From positions 378,501 to 442,500 of the forward strand of contig CAJNDT010003990.1 in the NCBI GenBank assembly GCA_905221615.1: DNA of 64,000 nt, read 5' to 3'. Below the pieces are notes generated by a model. It saw nothing but the letters and a program-made list of their open reading frames with translations, ran no database searches and had not been told where the DNA came from. Shown one piece after another: positions 44,567 to 57,000 of the stretch. This stretch comes from Symbiodinium sp. CCMP2592 (taxonomy: Eukaryota; Sar; Dinophyceae; Suessiales; Symbiodiniaceae). The translations under genes and the position numbers were made by a program. How positions within the stretch are numbered: position 1 is the first letter of the stretch; every line of letters starts with the position of its first letter.

Positions 44567-44613
<47 letters not shown>
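44488..44613. repeat. (TAG)n microsatellite, left part, target of the LTR element
   Basis: TAG repeats run to GTAGTAGTA at 44613 and then change abruptly to the LTR start TGTAAC. They resume as AGTAGTAGTA at 63064 immediately after the 3' LTR. The (TAG)n tract was split by the insertion. Confidence 0.93.
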
Positions 44614-44863
44614 TGTAACTGTACATAGTCTGCGGGCTGGCTGTTGTGCTGTATGCTTTTATGCATGCTCTTCTGTAATTCGTATTCATAACATTTTTGG
44701 CTCAAGTGAGCACGGCAGTGTGTCGTTGGTAGCTTCTCGTTGCCGCGACGCAATTGCGCGCAGCCCGTCCTGGGCGGACGTTCGACCTGTCACGGTCGTT
44801 GGACTTTCTGCTTGGACGGAAAACGAGGGTGCGTGCTGCCCCTTTGGGTTTCCGTTCTCCACA
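44614..44863 (+). repeat. 5' LTR
   Basis: 250 bp, starting TGTAACTGTACATAG and ending CGTTCTCCACA. It is identical, base for base as I read it, to the 3' LTR exactly 18,200 bp downstream. It holds a TTTTGGCTCAAG word at 44695-44706 that equals the last 12 bases of the dinoflagellate spliced leader. Confidence 0.97.
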
Positions 44864-44865
44864 AT

Positions 44866-44883
44866 TGGGGGCTGTTCTGGGAA
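44866..44883 (+). other. Candidate primer-binding site
   Basis: Two bases after the LTR, TGGGGGCTGTTCTGG begins with TGG, as expected for pairing with a tRNA 3' CCA. I cannot name the tRNA. Confidence 0.35.
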
Positions 44884-45003
44884 ACGGCCACCCAGGCGGC
44901 TGCTGCGCCGCAATCTTTTAACGTGGCCTCGAAGGCGCGCTTGTCGTGCGCCTTGAGGCCGTGGTCCTGTGTGGCACGGGGCTCTCTCCTTCGCTAGGCG
45001 ACC

Positions 45004-48000
45004 ATGAGCGCTGAGGTCGCAGGTCAGCCGGAAGGAGCCACGTTGCTGAGGTGCATCGAGGATGGGTCAGTGGAGTACCCGGAGAAGATGCCCTTTATGT
45101 ACTGGCTCCGTTGGCGTAAGGAAACGGGGTCCCGTCCCACCAAGAAGAAGGACGGACGATCCACGACGCTAGCAGATGAACAGCGTCTGTGGAAGGAGAC
45201 GATGGAATTCCTCTACGACAACTTCGATGCCGAAGAGGAAGAGGAAGAAGATGAAGAGGAAGATGAGGAAGCTCCAGCTGCGGAAGCGGGCCCGGGTGCT
45301 CAGGATGGCGATCCGGGCCCCAGCTCTGAAGAGCTTCTGCCGGAGGCCGGGGTACCGGCTCCGCGTCCTGCCGCTGCGCCGGCGGACGTGGCCGAGACGG
45401 CGCGCCGTGTTGGTGCGCTTGCTCTCTCGCCGGTGGCCGGCGGCCCGGCCCGTTCCGGGCCTCCCTCGTCTGCTGGGACGGGTGGTCCCGTCACGGCGGA
45501 GACCCTGCAGGCGGACCTGCGGGAGCTCTACCGTCCCGACCAGGAACCGGTCGCGGATTACCTGACGCGGGTTTCAAGGCTGGTTGTGGCCTTGAAGGCG
45601 CACCAGGCAGAGGTCACGGTGGAGGATCTTGAGAAGATCACTACCAAGGCCACCATCCTTGCCGAGGAATACGGCAAAATGGGAGGTGACTGGCACCCTG
45701 CCAGGATGGTGCGGGCCCTGCGCACCAGGTTTACCGTTGCCGCGGTTTCTCTTGGGTCGGAAGACCGAGAGGAGGTCGAGAAGGAGATCTCGTGCCTCGG
45801 CGAGCTGATCTTGGCCCTGGGAGGCAAGAGCAGCGGCGATCCCGAGAAGGTTTGGAGCACTCCTTCTTCTGTCCCGGCCCTGGCGGCCCGGACGGGCGCC
45901 GTTGCGGAGTCGGGCTCTAAGTCCGGAGCACCGGCGCCTCTCCCGGTGGACCTTCAGCTCGCGATCCCTGAGGATCCGCAACCTGGTCCGGGGGACTCAC
46001 CCCTGAAGTCCCGCCTTGCGGCTCTGGAGATAGAGCTCGAAGGGCTTAAGAAGGATAAGCCCGGCGAGCCTCACTCCGCCAGCGGCGGAGCCGGAGAGCT
46101 CGCTGCAGCTTTGGCGGCCCAGACCGAGGCGCTCAAGGAGGCCTTGGCGTCTCGCGGAGGTCAGACGTCGATCACGACCGTGAAGACGGACCTCCAATGG
46201 CCCTCGCTCACCGACGATCGCTCCGACATCCGGGACGTGGTCCAGTTCTACGAAGAGTTCGAGGACGTCTGTGGCCTTGCCAACAACTGCAAGGGGATGA
46301 ATTTCCGGGAGAAACTCATCGCCCTTCGTGCTCGCTGCCGCGGCTCGAGGCTTAAGACCTTTACTAACGTGTACAAGGCTGCCTCCAAGACCGGGGAAGT
46401 TACTGAGAATCCCCAAGCCGTTTACGAAAGGATCAAGCAGCGGCACCTTGTCTTCGGCGAGAGCCGAGAAGAGAAGGAGATGAGGGTGGACGCGGAGCAC
46501 GTCGCCCTCACTAAGGGCCGTCTCACAGGGCACCAGTTCGAGCCCCTGTTTGAGGCCTCCATCGCGGAGCTGGAGAGTGTGGGTCTTGGCAAGACAGCGA
46601 GGGAGCTCTTCCTAAGCTACTTGCGCAAGATGCCTCCACATCTCCAGAAGGAGATCCGCGGTGATAAGCGGTTGTGGCCTAGCGACGGCGCATCCGCAGG
46701 GCTTCGAGGCCCTTCGACCTGGGAAGAAGCGCATAAGGTCGTCCTCGAATATGAGCAGCGTGAGGCTGCGCATCGGGTGACGGCTAATAGCGTGTACGCA
46801 GGTTCGACGGAAGACCCAGCCCTGTCCGCCGCGCGGAAGGAGGTCGAGAAGCTGAGGACGGAGCTCAAGGCTTCTAAGGCCGCGGCCAAGGCGGCCGCCT
46901 CTTCCACGCTTGCCGCTGGTCCGAAAGGAAATGGAAAAGGTAAGCCTATCTGTTTCCATTTCCGCGACCACGGGAACTGCCCAAAAGGGGACGCGTGCCC
47001 TTACTCGCACGACAAGGAGCTCCGCAAAAAGGCCCTCGCGGCCAAGAAGGAGCGGGACGCGTCCACCCTGGCGACAACGCCGGGGAAGGGCAAGGGCAAG
47101 GGCAAGGGTGGACCCGGAGGGCAGCCCAAAGGCAAGGCCAAGGCCAAGCCCAAGGCGAAGTCCAAGGCGGGCGCGAAGCCGCCAGGGACTATCTGCCCTT
47201 TCTTCAAGAAGAACGGGTCGTGCCGTAAGGGAGCGGACTGTGACATGGTCCATTCGCTTCCCGCCACTGGGGGAGCCGCGTTGCCTTCGAACTGGGCGGC
47301 CCCGAGTGGCGCCGGGATGGTGAATCCCTTCGCTACGCTCTCCATCCAGATTGGGAGCGCTGGCACGGTTGTTGCGGCGAACTCCTCCGCTTTCCCGCTT
47401 GCCAAGAGCTCGTCGTCGAAGTTCAGCTCGTTGGACGAGCTGCCTCAGGACTGGTGGCACCTCTGCGAGAACGAGGTCGGGGGGTACCAGTACAGAACAG
47501 TCGTGCAGGTCATCGACGGCATGGTGGAATGCATGCTGGACGGGTGTGCAGGCTCGAACCACATCACGGAGGAACTCCTCTGTGGGATCCTCAACCGGGC
47601 TGCTGCCTTGGGGATCGGCACGGAGGACCGGAGGTTTCCTGTCGTGAAGTTCGAACGCTGGGTGCATCCGGAGTTCGTCCATGGGATCGCTGCAGGGAAG
47701 CCGGTGCCCCTGAAGGGGGCCGTCGTGCTGAGAGTCCGCTTTCTGGAGGGGCTCTCCCCCGACAACTGCAGCGAGGGTCCAGAGATATTCGTGCGCTGTA
47801 AAATAGCCGCGAAAGGAACCTCGGATTGGCATGGGCTCATCCTTGGCGGCCGCGCCTTGGATTGCTCGGGACGGCAGGGCTTGGGCTTCAAGCCCCTTCC
47901 TGACTGCCACTCCCTGGAAACCCTTGGGATTAAGATCCCCAGGTGCGAAGACTACAGTAGGTCGCGGAAGGACCGCGCCTACGCCTTCGAGTCCAGGCTT

Positions 48001-51000
48001 TCTAGTCTCGACGGTGCTCTGTGCTTTGAGCCGGGTACCGGAGGCAGGGACCTGCTCCGGTACAGCGGGGAGAACCCGCTGGAGCTCTTGGCCGGAGATG
48101 GGGTCATCGCACCTGTGAAGAGGGAAGGCAGTGGAGGCCAGGATGGCTCCCTTACGGAGGCTGTCCTCCCGGTAGAGTCCGCCAACTGCGAAGCAGTGCC
48201 TGGGCTGTGGCCCACAGGAGCCGAGGAAGGTTCGATCTTGCTGGTAGCCGAAGAGGACACGACTGTCTCTCCGGGTGCCGTCGTCGGCGAGGTCCGGACC
48301 GGGCTCGCGCAGACCACCGCGTGTGAATGCGGAGGGGTTGAGACCCTCTTTACGGACGCGAGTGGTGACCCGTGTGGGAACTGCGGATTAGGCACTGCCG
48401 AAGACTCGACCTTCCCTGGATGCTTTGCGTGCGGGTCCACCGAGAGGACCGCCGTCTGTGGCCTGCAAGGCTGCGGCGCATGCTCGCACAGCAGGGGTTG
48501 GCGTAAGGGCCTGAGGGTTGGGGCGGTTTTCGCCCTTGCCGCCGTAAGCACGGTCCTAGGAGGGCCTTGGGCCACGGAGTCCGTGGTTACGGATCCGGAT
48601 GCCGTGTCCTTCCTCTCCTCCATCCCCACTGAGGGCCAGTGGTGGCAGACGAAGGGAGGAATGGCTGGCCTTTGGAGCGGCAGGCCCCAGGAAGGTGACC
48701 CGGAGAATCGGCCGGATGTCGAAAGGCTTCCGTACGAGACTTGCCTCTTGAAGTCTTCTGGCGGCCCGTGGCGGTTGTGGCAGACTAGGGACCTCAGGCT
48801 TTGGCCCGAGTCTGTCGACTGGTCGACCGTGCCCGTCACGTCCGATCTCGCGGTCTTCAGGACGAAGACGGGGCCGCGTTGGGCAGGATGGGATGCGGGT
48901 TCCGCTACGAGGGGGCTTGGAGGAAGCCACGGCCGAGACGTCACTAGTGGTTCCAGAGTGGACACTAGGAACGAGCCGGTGTACCACATAGTGGAATCGG
49001 CCGACATTGAGAAGATGATCGAGGAACCTCCCTCCGACTACTACTACGACAAGCTGCGGGAGGATATGGGTGCGAGGCACAAGGGTGCTTGCCCGCACCT
49101 TCTCGATCACCTGGTCTCTTTGGAAGCTTTCCTCGACAAGAGCATCCTCTTTGGGTTCTCCTTTGGTGTCGCCAAGGCTGAGATCTGTGTGTCAGAGGGT
49201 AAGCTCCTCGGGCACCGGATCGGGCGGCACGGGAGTGCGCCCGACGAGGAGCGATGCCAAGCGGTCGTGGATTTCCCGCCGCTTAAGGAAAAGCTCCACA
49301 TCCAGCAATTCCTTGGGTGTGCGAACTGGCTTCGGGGCTATCTGCCAGCGGAATATGGCCATGCTGCTAAGGTTTTGGGCCAATGGCAGAAACCGGGAGC
49401 GGAGTTTCCGGAAGGTGGCCTGGGGACAGGCACCACTGCCGGCTGCAAGGCTTTCAAGGCCATCAAGAAGATGATGAGCCACCATATCAGCCTGGCGGCC
49501 TTCGATGAGGCGTCGGCTGCTGATGGCTCTTGCCCGCTTGAGCAGATAGCGGACGCCAGCGGGATTGCGGTAGGGGGCTCGGTGGTGCAAATGAGCAGGG
49601 ACCTCTCAAGGATTAAGGTTCTTATGACTCACTCCAAGAGTCTGACCCCTGCGCAGCAAAATTGGCCCCCGCTGATTCAAGAAGCCTTCGCACAGCTCGA
49701 AGTCAAGCGAGCAACCCGAAAGGTCTTCGGAACTATCCGAACCCTGTGTTGGACGGACCATGCCAATCTTACGAGAGCGCAGTCCTCTGATATCGGCTCC
49801 GACCAGAAACTGGTTCGATGGGTTGCGGAGATCTTGATGGATGGGTCTGAGATCAGGAGTCTCAGTGGTCGCAGTGCGACGCTGGGGGACTCCTTTTCCA
49901 GGAACCCGAAGGGTCGGGACGAGCTCTTGGCCGCCCGGACCAAGGACTTGGTCGGGATGACTGGCCAGCTGAAGGGGTTCGACCTGGACCAGTACCTTGG
50001 AGAAGGGACCGAAGGTGACGGTCCTGTTCCCTGGGCAGTAGGGGAAGACGCGGTTCCCGATCACGCGACGCAGGTTGCCCCGGCGACCGCGGCTGCGGTG
50101 CCGGTCGGGGTCGCGGGCGGTCCCCCTGTCCGCGTTATGATTGTTTTCGATTATGCCCCTTGGACGGAGCAGGAAAGGGCGCTCACGGAGATCCGTGAAG
50201 TCTTCGTCTCGGGAATCCCGGGGCACTCCATTGCGGTGAGAGGCTGCTGGGGCCCTTTTGAGGACGATGACGGAGTGGCGTCCCACTTCGACGGTATGAC
50301 CGGTAAGCTTACCGGGCCCAAGAAGGTCAAGAAGCTCCGCGTCGACCTGCTTACGTCCTGTGCGAAGGTACTTCGGGAAGCCGCTGCGTTTTCCCCTACC
50401 TTTCTGGTAGGACTTGGCCAAGGAGGAGTTGTCACCGCTGCCTTGCGGTGGCCGCTGGTGGTTGAAGTCACCCTCCAGGCTCGCAACCTGCAGCGCAAGG
50501 AAGCCCGCGTCGCGGGCCTCGCTTGGGCAGGGATCAAGGGTATCTGGAGCCTTAAGCCTAAGGTCTGGAAGGCGCACTCTACTCATGCTGAGGTGGCTGA
50601 GGCGTGCCCAGAGATGGGGCGTGAGTTTCCCGAGCCCCCTATACCAGGATATGGGATAGTGGGCAAGATTGCCGCTTCCGCTGAGGTCCTTTCGTCCCTG
50701 AAGCTAGAAGGGATCTCCAAAGTCGCGGATGTTTCCTTGCGTGGTCTCGTTGACGCGCCCTCTCGGGAGCTTTGGGATCACGAAGGAGTCTGCGCCTGCG
50801 GAAAGAGGACATACCTATTTTCAAGGTGTCCTTCGTGCATCCGGCAGGAGGCGGAGGAAACAGCTCTGGAGGTTGCTGAGGCCCAAGCCGAAAAGGAGGC
50901 CGCTGAGGGCCCGGAGTCTGCCGACCCGAGCGTGTCACTCGAGGTGAACGCCCTCTTGTCCGCCAGCCTTGCTGATGGTTCGGTGGACATTGATACGGAC

Positions 51001-54000
51001 CTCATCCGAGCATGGGCCAAAGGTTTCCTCCAAAAGCCCGTGGAAGGGCTCCTGCCCACGGTGTACGGCAGGATTAAGGCGAGGGTCTGGACTGGGGGCG
51101 ACCTGGAGCTTCCAGTCGAGGGGTGCGAGAAGGACGGCCCTTCTTTGTGGAGTTCCTGGGTCGTGAACGCCTCTGGTGAAGTCCTGCAAGGGCACCAGGC
51201 CTTCCCGTCCTGCCTGAGCGGGCCGAGCTCGCTCAACTGGGCTGTCGAGCCCAACTGGCACAGCCACAGGCATGTGGTTAATTCTGAGTGCGAACGCATA
51301 TGGAATCTCCAGGAGGGCGAAGTTCGCCTCCGGGAATCCTTTGCGTGTCTCCTTGGTCTCAAGGGAGAGGTGGACCGCGTGGAAGGTTGGAATGATGGGG
51401 ACGGCATCCAGTCCCTTGGGCATCGGAAGTCGCTCAGGGCTTCGCCTGTCATCGCCGCCTTCCAGTGTTCAGGAGAGGAAGGCCATTGGATGGCCGTCCA
51501 GCTCTCGAAGAAGATCGAGGTCAAGGAAGGAGAGCTTAGCAGGACCCTGGCTTTTGTGGGGTCCGCTACCAAGGCCCCACGGGTGGTTGTGGAGTTGTAC
51601 TCCTCCCACCGGCCCTTTTGTGTCAAGTCACATTCCGTGCGGACTTGCCGGGTTAAGGTGTCCGCGTCCGGGGGTTCTGGTCCCCTCAGCCTCGGTTCTT
51701 TCCCTGTGCTGTCGGACAAGGACAGCCCGGAGAGTCAGAGAGAAAAGCTGGCCTTGGCGGCCAGGGATGGCGCCGGGCTCTGCGAGTTCGGCGTCACGCC
51801 AGCTCTTCGCACGGCTTGGCACGAGGCTCAACGGAGAGATCCGTCCCTTACGGCTTCGGTCAAGAAGCCGGAAGCCCCTTTCAAGCTTGGCTCGGACGGA
51901 GTCTTGGAGAGGGAAGTGACCATCAAGACTGGCCAGACGGTGGTCGTCCCGGTCGTCCCGAACGGTATCGCCGGGCCCAATGGCGTCACGTGGCGGAAGT
52001 CATGCTACATGACTGTGCATTGTGGCCTCCTGGGGGCGCACCGTTCGGCGGAGGTCACGTTCCGTCTCCTTGAAAGGGCCGTCTGGTGGCCAGGAATGGA
52101 ACCAGACGTTAAGTTGTGGGTGTCCAAATGCCTGGCGTGTGTTAAGGGCAGGGCCCGAGCCACGAAGGTCGAAGCGAAACCTGTCAAATGTCTCGCGGAA
52201 GCGTGTTGGCAGGAAGTTTCCGTCGACTGCGAGGGTCCTAATCGGGAGGACCGCGATGGCTTCCGATACAGTATTACGTACTTTGATTGCCTTAGCCACG
52301 CAGTGCTTCTGGAACCCATGAAGACACTTACGCATACGGATGTGCGTAGGGCATTTCTGCGGTGCGTGCTGAGATCACGCACCCTGCCCCGCCTCATCCG
52401 ATCTGATCGAGGCACTGAGTTCAAGAATGCCATGATGCTGGAGTTGTGCTCCATGCTTGGGACAACTCAGCAGTTCAGTATGGCTCTCAGGCCTTGTGAG
52501 ATGGGGTCCAACGAGAGGGTCCACCAAGAGGTCCAGAAGGTTCTGGGTAACCTCATCCGGCATATCGGCGGCTCCATGGAGAACTGGAGCGAATGGCTCA
52601 TGGTCGCCGAGTATGTGTTGGATAATACCCCGGGGGCGCATGGGTACACCCCCAGGGACCTGGAACGGTCCTGGAGCCTCGCCTTGCCGTTGGAGAAGGA
52701 CGTTCTCCGCGAGGCCCTCCAATTCGAGCCCATCACGGACTGGGCCCGTTCCCAGTTCAAGCAGTTTTCCGACTTGGCGGCCGCTGTGCGGCGCCATTGG
52801 GACGCGAGCAGTGAGGCGCGTGCCCGACTTGCTAATCGGTCGCGTCGCACAGTTGAGCTCCGCGTGGGGGACAGAGTTGTCTGGAATTCCCCCAAGCCCC
52901 GGCCAGAGGGGGCGGGGCGTGTCCCTTGGAAGCCTGGTCTGACCGGCCCTTGGAGGATAGTGGCGGTTAAAGGCCATAGGCTGCAACTCGAACTTGTTCC
53001 TGGTGGCCCTGGTGAGGCGCCAGGCCGGCAATGTGAAGCCCACGCGGAGGATGTAGTGCTCGTGCCGGAAGATGCGGAGGTGCCCGAGAAGAGGGACCCC
53101 ATAGAGTTTTTCGACGAGCCAGAGCATCAGCCGCCTTCATTGGGTCAGCAAGCGGCCGGTGAAGCTAAGCAGGTCGAGTTTACTGTCAAGCGCCGGGGCC
53201 GCAACTTCGTGTTGCGTATTGGTGACCATGTTGCGTACCATGGCGCCCGAGTGGGCCCTAAAACCTGTCGCCTAGGCAAGGTCACGCAAGTGGACGAAGC
53301 CAGGGCACAGGTGGGCGTCCACCGGTACATCCCCGACGCCTCAGGACTCAGAGTCCGGTGGCACCTTGCGTTTTTGGACGAAGGCGGTTCTCTGACCCGC
53401 GAAGGGACGAGACAGGCCATAGAGTCCATCACCGTGAAGGAGATTATCTCCAAGGTGGATCTTAGTAGGGATGGGGTTCTCGCTGCGTCTTCTGCCCGGA
53501 AGCTCGATAAGGCCGGTTACTCCTTGCAAGAGTCCGTGCCGGACCGAGTGGGTGTGGCAGCTTCCCCGATTGACGTCCCTGCTGCGTTGAAGGAGCTCCT
53601 TGCTGAGGCTCCCGCGCCCTCCTTGATCGTCGGTAGAGGTAGCTCCTGTGCCGCGGTCCAGGGGTGGATCAGAGATCACCTAGAGGGTATGGACGTGGAC
53701 CTTGTCGAAGTAGCGGTGTCGGAGCACTCGCTTACTCAGGTCAGTAAGGCAGGAGGCCTGCGTAGCCCTCCTGCTGCGGTTCAAGGAGCCAGCTCCTACG
53801 GGATCCGCTGGGACTTCTCCTCAGAGGAGGACCGGCAAGCCCTGAGCCTTCTGGTCGATACGCTCGACCCCAAGTGCCTCGTTGTGGGCCTATCCGGTAA
53901 GGGTATCCCCAAGGAGTTCCTCTCCCTGGTCAGTAGGTGGGGAGCAATGGTGGCCGAGAAGGGGCGCCAGATGCTTGTTACTATCTCAGATCAGGAAGGA

Positions 54001-57000
54001 CTTTGGGAGCCTTGGGAGGCCCAGGGGTGGGCTCCCGTGTTTGGGACGCTTTCGGAACCGAAGTTCCCTTGGGCTTTCGGCCGAGCTGATCGATGTCAGC
54101 TCTTGGGATCAGTTCCTAGGGGTTCTAAGCATTCGGAAGGAGCGCTGATCTGTCTTTCCAACTTCAAGATGGATTCGGTTTGCGTTCGCTGTGCAAAGCC
54201 TGACGCTTTGGGCAGGGTAGCCCATCAGCACGCGAAGGCCCGGACCTCTTCGAGGGTGCTCGCTCCGGCCTTGTGCCGTTGCCTGGCGGATGCTGGTCTG
54301 AGGGGCGACCAGCCCCCTTGCTACGACAGCATTTGCTCAGTGAGCGGCCAGCCGCCGGCTGAGCCTGCGAAGCCTTCCGCTCCGGAGGTACCGTTGCCGG
54401 ACGTTAAGTCTGGCGAGGACCTCTCCCCTCAAGAGAGAGCGAAGATGGAGGCTGAAGTTCTGGAGTTCTCCAGGAAGATGGATGCTCACTGGCGGTCGAA
54501 GGCAGACGCCAAGGATTGGGATGGTGTCTTCGCGGACCTGGAGGTCTATGCGTTGGCAGGCCAGGCTGTGGCTGCCGATCCCCGCCGTACGCCAGAGTAT
54601 AAGGCGCAGGTCATTGAAGGCCTCAGGTTGGGCCCTACGGAGAACCGTCCGGGGCTCACCGAGGCTGATCTCGCAGCCATTAAGGAGACGGTGGGCCGGA
54701 AGGCCGCTGCATTCTGGGTCGAAGGTACGGCGCGTACCACGGTCCGGAAGTTTGCGCACGACTGCGTCCCTACGGGGCCTCCGGTCAGCTCTCAGCCCCA
54801 TGCGCTCCGCGGGGAAGCGGCGCAGTGGGTTGATGACCGGCTTGAGGAGGAGGTCCAGAGAGGGCAGCTTGTGCGAGGCCCTTCGGCCTGGGGTTCGGCC
54901 CCTTTCCCTACGAAGGAGATGCCTTCCCACAAGCGGGCGAGGAAACGCCGCTTGGTGGTAGATTACCGCAGGGTAAACGCCAGGGTGAAGAGATCCACTT
55001 ACTACTGCCGGCGGAGCACGGATGTGCTCGCTGCAGCGGTAGGATCAGTCTGGTATAGCTTCGTTGATGCGGTTTCCGGGTTCAATCAGATCCGCAACAC
55101 GAAGCGTGCCAGGGAGGTTCTTGCCATTGTTGCGCGTAGCGGTAAGTACCTCCCTATTGGGCTTACCTTCGGGCCTGTCAATGGTCCCGACGATTTTAAC
55201 TACGTCGTGGACCGCGCGTATGCGCCGGGTCGCAATCGAAGGCTTAGGTTCACTAAGGAATGGGTGGCCTATGTCGACGACCTGACGGTTCGTACAGGTA
55301 GGGTCGTTGACGGCCGTTTCCTCACGGATGCGGAGGCAGAGGAGGAGATAAGGACGGCGTGCCGGAAGGGCAGCCGCTCCGCGCCTCAGACCGCCGCTTC
55401 CGCCCTTGAAGCCTTAGGCGCTCGAGGCCGCGACGGCTCGAGCTCCAGTCCGCCTGACGCGGACCGGAAGGTCGCGCCTAAAGCAAAAGCAAAACACGAT
55501 GAATCCCTAACGGACACTAACCACCCCACAAGAGCCCTATACCCTAACTCGCTTGTGTTCGTCTTGACCGCTTGTGTCTTGACCGCGGGGTCTAGGTTAG
55601 GGTTCGGGGTCTTAGTGTGCCGCGTCGGGGGGGTTCGGGGGGGAACGTGGGGGGCAGCTCGGACGCAGGCCTGTACGCCCGTGGGTCGCTACCTCCTTTC
55701 TATGCTACTACTCGTTGCGTGCGTGCTGCAGCAAGGGTGTAGTGAGGTAGTCCAGGGTGTAGGTCGTGCTGAGTGTGAGCCCTACCCCCTCTCTCTGTGC
55801 AGCCCCCTTGAACCCCCTGCCTTTCAGGACATGGCCGCGCAGCGTGGGCTCAAGACGAGTAGCCCAGTAGCTTGCGACGGGCCGCGCGGGCCCTTGCCAT
55901 CGGCTTCTTGCGCCTCGCGGTGTGCTTTGGCACACGTGGGCCGGGAGGTCGCGTGTACCCCTCTTTCCTTCGCTGCCGGTGGGTCCTCCGTGGACCGGCT
56001 GGTCGCGGAGCCACTCCCACTTTTTCCTCCGTGTGCCGGGCCCCTCGTGGGCCAGGGAGCCGCGAGGGGCGCCATGGGAGGTGGCCGCAGACGCGGGAAC
56101 GAAGGGAAAGGCGGTCGTGATAGCAACTCACGATGGCAGCCGTGGGTGTGGCTAGAGAACCCCGCGGTTTGCCAGAGGGCGCTTACGCAAGCCCTCCGCC
56201 ACGGCAAATTCGGCCTGCAGGGCCATCTCGGCGAAGGGGGCTGGATTAGCGTATCCGCCTTAGCCGAGAAGCTCCAGATCACTTCGTCCGCGATCGAGGC
56301 AGGTGCGGCGAGTGATCTGGAAAACGCGGCTGGCGGTCGGGAGAAGCAGCGGCTGGAGCTGGTCGATGGCCGGATCCGGGCTCTCCAGGGACACGGCCGT
56401 GGGTCAGGATTGACCGCGGGCACCGTGTATGGAGACGGCCTCGATGAGGCCGGCATGAGGGAGCTCTCGGTAGAGTACGGAGGCTCCACCCTCTGTCATG
56501 GCACAGAGGTGTTTCATGCGCGGCGGATCGGCCGCGACGGCCTCCTCCCGGGAGGCGGAAACGGCCCGCGCCTGACTGTCCATTGGGTGATCGGGCCCGG
56601 GTACCCAAGACAGCGGGACAGTACGTCGGGCTTTAGAAAGAACTCGACCTGTCTTGTGGTCTCGAACCTCGAGCTCCTAAGGGCTTCCGGGGTGCCCGTC
56701 TGGAGAGGGACAGACGGATGTGTTCTGACAGGGCGTGTCCCTCCAGAATGCATCCTCCGAATCCTCACGGTGCAACCCGGCTGTGAAGTCTTCGACCTCT
56801 CGCTTGCAGAGCGTCAGGGTAACACCCTGCGGTGGGTCGATGATGCGGAGCCCGGGAGCGGAGTCCGCAGAGAGCAGTCGGCGCCGCCTGGCGGAGCCGG
56901 CCCGGTCAACTACTATATCGGGGACGAGGACTCGTCTTCCGAGCTGGAAGTTGAGGTGCGGGCCAAGAGCTCGGCAATGCCGGCGGGACCCCCGCCTGGA

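Noticed and set aside
54000-54180. Possible DNA-methyltransferase-like domain between integrase and RT palm
   Set aside because: Only a vague resemblance (PWAFGRADRCQLLG). The catalytic Pro-Cys motif is not visible, so no call was made.
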